From assembly GCA_963754125.1 (NCBI GenBank), contig CAVWEX010000002.1, positions 186,001 to 250,000 of the forward strand: a stretch of 64,000 nt of DNA. Direction: 5' to 3'. The position numbers and the translations under genes are program-made. This DNA is from RPQJ01 sp963754125. GTDB taxonomy: Bacteria; Pseudomonadota; Gammaproteobacteria; Steroidobacterales; Steroidobacteraceae. Positions 18,387-25,884 of this stretch are shown here, piece after piece. Position 1 is the stretch's first letter. Each line of letters opens with the position of its first letter. Under the pieces are notes generated by a model. That model saw only the letters and a list, made by a program, of their open reading frames with translations, was not told the DNA's origin and made no database searches.

Positions 18387-18611
18387 ATGTGTCTGGCCGT
18401 GCCGATGAGGATCAAGACCGTCGATGGCTTCAACGCCGTCTGCGAGGCCAAGGGCATCGAGCGGGAAATCAGCCTGTTCATGATGCAGGGCGAGGACGTC
18501 GTCCCCGGCGACCACGTGCTGGTGCACGTGGGCTACGCCATCCAGAAGGTGAGCGAGGAGGAAGCGCGCTCGACCTGGGAGCTGTTCGAGGAGATCCTCG
18601 AGCATGCATGA
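18387..18611 (+). CDS. hypC: Hydrogenase maturation chaperone HypC
   Basis: A 74-residue protein with the invariant MCLAVP N terminus. Cys2 binds the Fe(CN)2CO precursor in complex with HypD and passes it to the NiFe hydrogenase large subunit. The GDHVLVHVGYAIQKV core is the OB-like HypC fold. GGGGGAG lies upstream of the ATG. It is the first gene of the hyp operon and overlaps hypA by 8 bp. The 212 bp upstream hold no gene and no clear promoter. Confidence 0.95.
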   Translation: MCLAVPMRIKTVDGFNAVCEAKGIEREISLFMMQGEDVVPGDHVLVHVGYAIQKVSEEEARSTWELFEEILEHA

Positions 18612-18966
18612 ACTCTCGATCTGCCAGGCACTGATCGGGCAGGTCGAGAAGGTGGCGCGCGAAAACGACGCCCGCCGCGTGGTGGCGATCGTGATCGCAG
18701 TGGGGCCGCTGTCGGGCGTTGAGGCCGGGCTGCTCGAGCATGCCTACCCGATCGCCGCGGCGGGCACGGTGGCCGAGCACGCCACCCTTACCGTCGAGAC
18801 GGTACCGGTGCGCGTGCGCTGCCGCAGTTGTGGGGCCGAGACCGGCGCAGCGCCGAACCGCCTCGTGTGCGGCGCCTGCAGCGACTGGAAGGTCGACGTC
18901 GTCGCCGGCGAGGAGATGCTGCTGAAGCGGGTCGAGATCGAGACCGCGCCTGCGGCGGTCCATTAG
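18604..18966 (+). CDS. hypA: Hydrogenase nickel incorporation protein HypA
   Basis: A 120-residue nickel metallochaperone. The N-terminal MHEL supplies His2 for nickel binding. Two CXXC pairs (CRSC near residue 78 and CGAC near 96) form the structural zinc site. It works with HypB to insert nickel into the hydrogenase large subunit. It overlaps hypC and lies 33 bp before hypB. Confidence 0.95.
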   Translation: MHELSICQALIGQVEKVARENDARRVVAIVIAVGPLSGVEAGLLEHAYPIAAAGTVAEHATLTVETVPVRVRCRSCGAETGAAPNRLVCGACSDWKVDVVAGEEMLLKRVEIETAPAAVH

Positions 18967-18999
18967 CAAGCCAGCGGGCTGGCAACCGGGAGACGAGAC

Positions 19000-19833
19000 A
19001 TGTGCCGTGACTGCGGATGTTCACTGGGTCCCGCCGCGACGCGCGCGCCGCTCGCCCCTGGGTCGACCGCGCCGTCCACGCCCGGCCGCACCGAGACCAT
19101 CGAAGTCATCACCGCGATCCTCGGCGAGAACGACCGCGTCGCCGCGCACAACCGCGAGCACTTCGACGGCCAGGCCGTGCTGGCACTGAACCTCATGTCC
19201 TCGCCCGGCGCTGGCAAGACCTCGCTGCTCGAGGCGACGATCCGCGCCCTCGACGGCAGGCTCAAGGTGGCGGTGATCGAGGGCGATCTCGCCACCGAGA
19301 ACGACGCCGACCGCATCCGCGCCTGCGGCGTGCCGGCGGTGCAGATCACCACCGGCAACGCCTGCCACCTCGACGCGCAGATGGTGCACGATGCGCTGGA
19401 GGACCTGCCGCTCGCCGGCCTCGACGTATTGTTCATCGAGAACGTCGGCAACCTCGTCTGCCCGGCGAGCTTCGACCTTGGGCAGCACCGCAACGTGACG
19501 CTGCTGTCGGTGCCGGAGGGCGACGACAAGCCGGCCAAGTACCCGGTCATGTTCCGCGCGGCCGACCTCGCGCTCATCACCAAGATCGACCTGCTCGCCT
19601 ACATCACGGAATTCCAGTTGGAGCGGGCGCACGCGGCATTGCGGCAGATCGGCTTCGGCGGCGAGACCCTCGAGCTCACGAATCGCGGCGGCGAGGGCTT
19701 CGCCGCGTGGCTCGCCTGGCTAGAGCGCGAGGTTGCGGCACAGCGCGAGCGCAGCGCGCGCGGCGCCACCGCGCGGCCCGCCATCCAACCCGAAGGTGCC
19801 CACGCCCACGCTGCCGGCCGGCCGCCGCGCTGA
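19000..19833 (+). CDS. hypB: Hydrogenase nickel incorporation GTPase HypB
   Basis: A 277-residue GTPase. The N-terminal MCRDCGCS is the high-affinity nickel CXXCGC motif, the P-loop is SSPGAGKTSLLE (residues about 67-78), and IEGDLATENDADR, ENVGNLVCPA and TKIDLL are the further G-protein motifs. There is no long His-rich stretch, only a modest HAHAAG near the C terminus, suggesting delivery rather than nickel storage. It starts 33 bp after hypA and ends 11 bp before hypD. Confidence 0.95.
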   Translation: MCRDCGCSLGPAATRAPLAPGSTAPSTPGRTETIEVITAILGENDRVAAHNREHFDGQAVLALNLMSSPGAGKTSLLEATIRALDGRLKVAVIEGDLATENDADRIRACGVPAVQITTGNACHLDAQMVHDALEDLPLAGLDVLFIENVGNLVCPASFDLGQHRNVTLLSVPEGDDKPAKYPVMFRAADLALITKIDLLAYITEFQLERAHAALRQIGFGGETLELTNRGGEGFAAWLAWLEREVAAQRERSARGATARPAIQPEGAHAHAAGRPPR

Positions 19834-19844
19834 AGGGGGGAACG

Positions 19845-20969
19845 ATGACTACCGCCACCGACTGGCTCGCGCGCATCCGCGCGCTGCCGCTGCCCGATCG
19901 CATCAAGGTCATGAACGTCTGCGGCGGGCACGAGCGCTCGATCACCACGGCGGGCCTGCGCAAGGCCATCCCGGCCAGCATCGAGCTGGTGCCGGGCCCG
20001 GGCTGTCCGGTCTGCATCTGCCCCGAGGAGGACATCTACGAGGCCATCCAGCTCGCGCTGCACGAGCGCGTGATCCTCGTGGCCTACGGCGACATGCTGC
20101 GGGTGCCCGTGAACGCGCCGAAGAGCGAGCCGCGCTCGCTCGAGCAGGCCAAGGCCGCCGGTGCCGACGTGCGACCGATCTCGAGCCCGCTCGAGGCGGC
20201 GAAGGTCGCGCGCGACAACCCCGATCGCACGGTCGTGTTCCTCGCCGCCGGTTTCGAGACCACGACCGCACCGGCCGCGGCGCTGCTCGCCCAGGGCGCG
20301 CCGGAGAACCTGCTGTTCCTGATGTCGGGCCGGCGCACCTGGCCTGCGGTGGCCATGCTGCTCGACTCGGGCGAGCCCGGCTTCGAGGCACTGATCGCGC
20401 CCGGTCACGTGGCCACCGTGATGGGGCCGGAGGAATGGGAGTTCGTGCCGCGCGACCACGGGCTGCCCACGGCCATCGCGGGCTTCTCGCCCGAGTCGCT
20501 GCTCGCGGCGCTGTACTCGGTGCTGCGCCAGCGGATCGAGGGCAAGTGCTTCCTCGACAACTGCTACCCGCAGGTCGTGCGCCCGGGCGGCAACCCGGCG
20601 GCGCAGCGCTTCATCGACTCGACCATGGACGTGATGGCCGGCAACTGGCGCGGTATCGGCGCGATCCCGGAGTCGGGCTACGTGCTGAAGCCCGCCTACG
20701 CCGCCCACGACTCGCGCGTGAAGCTGCCCTCGTACACCGAGATGGCCCGCAAGCGCGCCGGCCAGATGCCGCCCGGCTGCGACTGCGCCAAGGTAGTGCT
20801 CGGCAAGATCTACCCGAACGAGTGCCGGCTCTACGGCCTCGCCTGCACGCCGCGCCAGCCGGTCGGTCCCTGCATGGTCTCCGACGAGGGAGCGTGCCGG
20901 ATCTGGTGGGCGAACGGCGTGCGCGAGAACGTCTGGGCCGGGCGCAAGGCGTCCGGCGCCGAGGCGTGA
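19845..20969 (+). CDS. hypD: Hydrogenase Fe-cofactor assembly protein HypD
   Basis: A 374-residue [4Fe-4S] scaffold protein on which, with HypC, the Fe(CN)2CO group is built. Conserved cysteine motifs are all present: NVCGGHERSI, GPGCPVCICP, and the C-terminal cluster ligands in GCDCAKV, YPNECRLYGLACTP and GPCMVSDEGAC. The ATG follows a purine-rich GGGGGG run. It belongs to the hypC-A-B-D-F series. Confidence 0.95.
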   Translation: MTTATDWLARIRALPLPDRIKVMNVCGGHERSITTAGLRKAIPASIELVPGPGCPVCICPEEDIYEAIQLALHERVILVAYGDMLRVPVNAPKSEPRSLEQAKAAGADVRPISSPLEAAKVARDNPDRTVVFLAAGFETTTAPAAALLAQGAPENLLFLMSGRRTWPAVAMLLDSGEPGFEALIAPGHVATVMGPEEWEFVPRDHGLPTAIAGFSPESLLAALYSVLRQRIEGKCFLDNCYPQVVRPGGNPAAQRFIDSTMDVMAGNWRGIGAIPESGYVLKPAYAAHDSRVKLPSYTEMARKRAGQMPPGCDCAKVVLGKIYPNECRLYGLACTPRQPVGPCMVSDEGACRIWWANGVRENVWAGRKASGAEA

Positions 20970-21010
20970 TCGCAGCCGACCGCCGTACTGCCCGCCGTGC
21001 CGATCTCGCC

Positions 21011-23284
21011 GTGAACGACACGGAGCCGCGTATCGCCCGCCGGATCGTCATGACCGGCCGGGTGCAGGGGGTCGGCTACCGCCCGTTCGTCTACCGGCTC
21101 GCACACGAACACGGGCTCGACGGGCACGTCCGCAACCTGCGCGGCGACGTCGAGGTGATCGCATCCGGTCCGGCTCCGGCGGTCGAGGTCTTCATCCGCG
21201 GACTCGTCGAGCGCGCGCCGCCGCTTGCGCAACCGCGGGTCCGTGCCGTGACGCCCTGCGACGCGCCGGCTGGGCCCGACTTCGAGATTGCCCCGAGCAG
21301 CGCCTCGGACGCCCCCGAGGTGTCGGTGCCGCCCGACTTCTTCGCCTGCAACGAGTGCATCGCCGAACTCGCCGATCCCGCCGACCGACGCCACGCCTAT
21401 CCCTTCATCAACTGCACGCAGTGCGGTCCGCGCTACACGCTGATCGAGGCGCTGCCCTACGACCGGCCGAATACCAGCATGGCGGGGTTTCCGCTTTGCC
21501 CGGCCTGTCGGCGCGAGTACGAGGACCCGCTCGACCGCCGCTTCCACGCGGAGCCGGTCGCCTGCCCGGCCTGCGGGCCGCACCTCAGCTTCGTCGTGCC
21601 GGGCCAGCCGCCGGTCACCGGCGACGCGGCCGCGGTGGCGGCCGCGGTCGCCGTGCTGCGCGACGGCCGCGTGCTCGCGGTGCGCGGCATCGGCGGCTAC
21701 CACCTGCTGTGCGGTGCAAGCGACGAGGCCGCCGTGCGGCGGCTGCGCGAGCGCAAGCGACGGCCGGACAAGCCGCTCGCCGTGATGTTCCCTCAGCGCG
21801 GCGACGACGGGCTCGCCGCCGCCCGCGAGGAACTCGACGTCGGTGCGGTCGAGCAGGCCGCACTTCTCGACCCGGCGCGCCCGATCGTGCTGGTGCCGCG
21901 GCGCGCGGACGGCCGCCTCGCGCCGTCCGTGGCGCCCGGCCTCGGCGAGATCGGCGCCTTCCTGCCGTACAGCCCGCTGCATCACCTGCTGCTCGCCGCG
22001 TTCGGCGAGCCGGTGGTGGCGACCTCGGGCAACGTGAGCGGCGAGCCGGTGCTCACGGACCCGGGCGAGGCCGAGTCGCGGCTCGCCGCCGTGGCCGACG
22101 CCTTCCTGCACCACGATCGCCCGATCGTCCGCCCCGCCGACGACTCGGTGGTGCGCATCGCGGCCGGCCGGCCGCGGCCGGTCCGCCTCGGTCGCGGCGT
22201 AGCGCCGCTCGAGCTCGAGCTGGCGGGCGAGCTGCCCGAGCCGGTGCTGGCGGTGGGCGGGCACCTGAAGCTCACCGTGGCGCTCGCCTGGGGTCGCCGG
22301 GTGGTCGTCTCGCCGCACGTGGGCGACATGGGCACGCTGCGCAGCGAGCAGGTGTTCGAGCAGGTGGTGCGCGACCTGCAGCGCCTCTACGACGTGCGGG
22401 CCACGCGCTGGCTCTGCGATGCACACCCCGGCTACACGACGACGCGCTGGGTGCAGGCGCTCGGCGAGACATGGAGCGCCGTGCTGCACCACCACGCTCA
22501 CGCCTCGGCGCTCGTCGCGGAGCACGGCGTCGCGGAGCCGTCGATCGTGTTCGCCTGGGACGGCGTGGGCTACGGGGCGGACGGCACCTTGTGGGGCGGC
22601 GAGACCTTCGTCGGTCGGCCCGGAGCCTGGGAGCGGCGCGCGAGCCTGCGCAGCTTCCGTCTGCCGGGCGGCGACAAGGCGGGCCGGTCGCCCTGGCGCA
22701 GTGCCGCGGCGCTGTGCTGGGAGGCGGGCATGGCGTGCCCGGTGCCCGTGCCCGACCCGATCGTGCGCGCCGCGTGGGAGCGCGGCATCAACGCGCCGCA
22801 CTCGAGTGCGGCCGGGCGGGTGTTCGACGCGCTTGCGGCCCTCGTGCTCGGCGTCACGGAGACCAGCTTCGAAGGCCAGGGCCCGATGTGGCTCGAGGCC
22901 TGTGCCCGGTCGGTCGGGCGCTTTCCCGAGCTGCCGATCGCAGCCGACGCGGAAGGCGTGCAGCGAATCGACTGGGCGCCGTTGCTCGAATCTTGTCTGG
23001 ACCGACGGGTGGATCGCAGCGAGCGCGCCGGCGCGGCCCACGCGGCGCTCGCCGACGCGATCTGCCGAGTCGCCGAAGTCGAGCGGGCACGCTGCGGCAT
23101 CGAGGTGGCCGGCCTCACGGGCGGCGTGTTCCAGAACCGCCGGCTGCTGGAGCTGGCGGCCGGCGGACTCGCGCGACGTGGCTTCCGGGTGTTGCTGCCG
23201 GAACGGATTCCCTGCAACGACGGCGGCTTGAGCTACGGCCAGGTTGCCGAGCACCTCGGCCGCCTCGCCGTGGCCGGCCACTGA
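21011..23284 (+). CDS. hypF: Carbamoyltransferase HypF
   Basis: A 757-residue enzyme making the cyanide ligands of the NiFe site from carbamoyl phosphate. Domains in order: acylphosphatase (GRVQGVGYRPFVYRLA, near residue 16), two zinc fingers (CNEC...CTQC and CPAC...CPAC), a YrdC-like domain (AVRGIGGYHLLCGAS; KRRPDKPLAVM; PVVATSGNVSGEP) and a Kae1-like C-terminal domain with HHHAHASALVAEHG. GTG 21011 gives the usual short N terminus; a GTG at 20966 overlapping the hypD stop is the alternative. A radical SAM gene follows 37 bp later. Confidence 0.93.
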   Translation: MNDTEPRIARRIVMTGRVQGVGYRPFVYRLAHEHGLDGHVRNLRGDVEVIASGPAPAVEVFIRGLVERAPPLAQPRVRAVTPCDAPAGPDFEIAPSSASDAPEVSVPPDFFACNECIAELADPADRRHAYPFINCTQCGPRYTLIEALPYDRPNTSMAGFPLCPACRREYEDPLDRRFHAEPVACPACGPHLSFVVPGQPPVTGDAAAVAAAVAVLRDGRVLAVRGIGGYHLLCGASDEAAVRRLRERKRRPDKPLAVMFPQRGDDGLAAAREELDVGAVEQAALLDPARPIVLVPRRADGRLAPSVAPGLGEIGAFLPYSPLHHLLLAAFGEPVVATSGNVSGEPVLTDPGEAESRLAAVADAFLHHDRPIVRPADDSVVRIAAGRPRPVRLGRGVAPLELELAGELPEPVLAVGGHLKLTVALAWGRRVVVSPHVGDMGTLRSEQVFEQVVRDLQRLYDVRATRWLCDAHPGYTTTRWVQALGETWSAVLHHHAHASALVAEHGVAEPSIVFAWDGVGYGADGTLWGGETFVGRPGAWERRASLRSFRLPGGDKAGRSPWRSAAALCWEAGMACPVPVPDPIVRAAWERGINAPHSSAAGRVFDALAALVLGVTETSFEGQGPMWLEACARSVGRFPELPIAADAEGVQRIDWAPLLESCLDRRVDRSERAGAAHAALADAICRVAEVERARCGIEVAGLTGGVFQNRRLLELAAGGLARRGFRVLLPERIPCNDGGLSYGQVAEHLGRLAVAGH

Positions 23285-23321
23285 CCGCAACGGACCCGGA
23301 CGACACGGATACACTGCGACG

Positions 23322-24651
23322 ATGCTCTGGTTCGAACGCCCTTTCCTGCACGTCCTGCGGCGCGAGTACGCGGACGCGATGCGCTTCGACGAGGACGACT
23401 CGGCCGAGGTGATGCCCTCGCCGCCGTCGAGGCCGTGCCAGCTCTACGTGCACGTGCCGTTCTGCGAGGTGCTGTGCCCGTTCTGCTCGTTCCACCGGGT
23501 GCGCTACAACGAATCGAAGACGGCGCGCTACTTCGCGGCGCTGCGTAACGAGATCCGCCTGTATCACCAGGCCGGCTTCCGCTTCCGCGACGTGTACGTG
23601 GGCGGCGGCACGCCCACGGTGAACCCCGATGAGCTGCATCGCCACGCTCGACTTGATCCGCTCGCTTTCGCCCGTGCACACGGTCTCGATCGAGACCAAC
23701 CCGAACCACCTCGAGCCCGACGTGCTGCCGCGCTACCGAGAAGCCGGCGTGACGCGCTTCTCGGTGGGCGTGCAGAGCTTCGACGACGGGTTGCTCGCCG
23801 GCATGGACCGGCTGGAGAAGTACGGCAACGGCAAGGAGATCCGGGAGCGGCTCATGGGCGTCCGCGGCATCTTCCCCACGCTCAACGTGGACATGATCTT
23901 CAACCTGCCCGGGCAGACGCTCGCGATGCTCGACCACGACATCGACACGCTGCTCGAGCTCGACGTGGACCAGGTGTCGTTCTACCCGCTGATGACGGCG
24001 CCGTCGGCCCGCCACAAGATGCAGAAGACCATGGGGCAGGCCGACGAGTCGCTGCGCTACCCGATGTACGAGCGCGTGCTCGACCGGCTGCTGCCGTCCT
24101 ACCGGGCGTCCTCGGCCTGGTGCTTCACGCGCGGCGAGGGCATGTTCGACGAGTACATCATCGACGAGGACGACTACGTGGGCGTCGGCAGCGGGGCGTT
24201 CAGCTACGTGGGCGACTCGATGTACTCGACCACCTTCTCGCTCAACCACTACTGCCGCCGCATCGAGGGCGGGCAGAGTGGCATCACGCAGCGGCGCACG
24301 CTCCGGCTCAAGGAGCGCATGCGCTACGACTACCTGGTGCGGCTGTTCGGCGGCGCGCTCAAGCGCGAGTACATCGCCGACCGCTACGGCGCGGCGTTCT
24401 GGCTGCGCATGGCGCCGGAGCTCATCTCGATGCGTCTGCTCGGTGCCACGAGACGCGAAGCGGACGGCCTGCGCCTCACGCGCCGCGGCATGTATTGCTG
24501 GGTGCTCATGATGGCGGAGTTCTTCAACTCGGTGAACGACGTCCGCGAGCAGATGCGCGAGCACATCCGCGCCGAGCTCGATGCCTGGAACGAGGAGGCG
24601 AAAGTGCCGTTGAGTGCGATTCCAGGACTCTCGCGGAGCAGCCACCATTGA
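23322..24651 (+). CDS. HemN-like radical SAM protein within the hyp operon (one frameshift)
   Basis: A radical SAM enzyme of the coproporphyrinogen III oxidase (HemN/HemW) type, about 440 residues. The CX3CX2C cluster motif is HVPFCEVLCPFCSF (Cys 48, 52, 55), followed by YVGGGTPT. The gene changes frame near 23637; removing the extra C in GAGCTGCATCGCC joins it to LIRSLSPVHTVSIETNPNHL, RFSVGVQSF and NVDMIFNLPGQT. The C-terminal half (DYVGVGSGAFSY) also fits HemN relatives, but it is not clearly HemN itself. It lies between hypF and hypE and its TGA overlaps the TTG start of hypE, so it is coupled to hydrogenase maturation. Its substrate is unknown. Confidence 0.78.
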
Positions 24652-25664
24652 ATCCACAGGACACCCACGTCTCGCTCGCGCACGGCAACGGCGGGCGGTT
24701 CATGCGCGAGCTCATCACGGACGTCTTCGCCCGTCACCTCGCCAATCCCTACCTCGACACCTCGAGCGACGCGGCGGTGCTGCCGTGGGACGTGGGCGAT
24801 GGCCAGCTCGTCTTCACCACCGACAGCTTCACCGTGCAGCCCATCGAGTTCCCGGGCGGCAACATCGGCTCGCTCGCGGTGCACGGCACCACCAACGACC
24901 TCGCGGTCGCCGGTGCGATTCCGAAGTACCTGAGTCTCGGTGTGCTGCTCGAGGAAGGGCTCGAGTTCGCGGTGCTCGAACGCGTGGTGGCGGGCATCGC
25001 CGCCGCGGCGCGCGAGATCGGCGTGGTGGTCGCGGCCGGCGACACCAAGGTCGTGCGGCGCGGCGAGGGCGGCGGCATCTATCTCAACACCGCCGGCATC
25101 GGCGTGAAGGACCCGCGACTCGCACTCGGAATCGACCGCATCCGTGCCGGCGACGCGCTGCTGGTGAGCGGGCCCGTGGGCGACCACGGCATCGCGGTGA
25201 TGCTGGCGCGCGAGCAGTTCGGGCTGCGCGGCGACCTGCAATCCGACGCGGCGAGCGTGCTGCCCATCACCCGCGAGCTCGTGAAGCTCGACGGACTGCG
25301 CTTCATGCGTGATCCCACACGCGGCGGACTTGCGACCGTTGCACACGAGATCGTGCAGGTCAGTGGCTTCGGCGTTGCGCTGCAGGAAGCACGCGTGCCG
25401 GTGCGCGACCCGGTTCGCGCGGTGTGCGAGATGCTCGGCTACGACCCGTACTTCCTCGCCTGCGAGGGGCGTGTCGTCGCGGTCGTGGCGGCGGAGCAGG
25501 CGGACCAGGCGCTTGCGATGCTGCAGGCGCTGCCGAGCGGGCGCGATGCGGCCCTCATCGGACGCGTGCAGGAGCAACCCGTGCGCGTGCTGCTCGAGAC
25601 CTCGATCGGCGGCGAGCGCGTGATCGAGGAACTCGAGGACGATCCGCTGCCGCGGATCTGCTGA
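24648..25664 (+). CDS. hypE: Carbamoyl dehydratase HypE
   Basis: A 338-residue PurM-like protein. The LAHGNGGRFMRELI start, TDSFTV, GTTNDLAVAGA and RDPTRGGLATV are HypE landmarks, and it ends in PRIC, the invariant C-terminal Cys that HypF carbamoylates and HypE dehydrates to thiocyanate. The only start that fits is TTG at 24648, overlapping the radical SAM stop by 4 bp. This completes the HypA-F set. No hydrogenase structural gene lies in the window. Confidence 0.94.
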   Translation: MNPQDTHVSLAHGNGGRFMRELITDVFARHLANPYLDTSSDAAVLPWDVGDGQLVFTTDSFTVQPIEFPGGNIGSLAVHGTTNDLAVAGAIPKYLSLGVLLEEGLEFAVLERVVAGIAAAAREIGVVVAAGDTKVVRRGEGGGIYLNTAGIGVKDPRLALGIDRIRAGDALLVSGPVGDHGIAVMLAREQFGLRGDLQSDAASVLPITRELVKLDGLRFMRDPTRGGLATVAHEIVQVSGFGVALQEARVPVRDPVRAVCEMLGYDPYFLACEGRVVAVVAAEQADQALAMLQALPSGRDAALIGRVQEQPVRVLLETSIGGERVIEELEDDPLPRIC

Positions 25665-25813
25665 CTCCTCACTCGGGGTCGCGGCCGTCCTGTGCTGCGC
25701 GGCCGCGCAGGGATGCGAGCCATTCGCATCTATTCCCTGTTTCCTCGCATGAGCGCCGCGAAACTACGGATAACCGAGGTGCACGGAACTTTCCGGCTTC
25801 CATAGGATCGCGC

Positions 25814-25850
25814 CTGAATCTGCGGTTTCCGAGAGGCACCGCAAATTCAG
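25814..25850. repeat. Inverted repeat in the leader of the first decaheme gene
   Basis: CTGAATCTGCGGT (25814-25826) and ACCGCAAATTCAG (25838-25850) are 13-bp arms with one mismatch and an 11-nt loop, ending 34 bp before the ATG. It could be an operator or an mRNA hairpin. The rest of the 220-bp gap after hypE holds no gene. Confidence 0.55.
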
Positions 25851-25884
25851 ACCCGAATGCGAATGTCCTTTTAGGGAGTCAACC

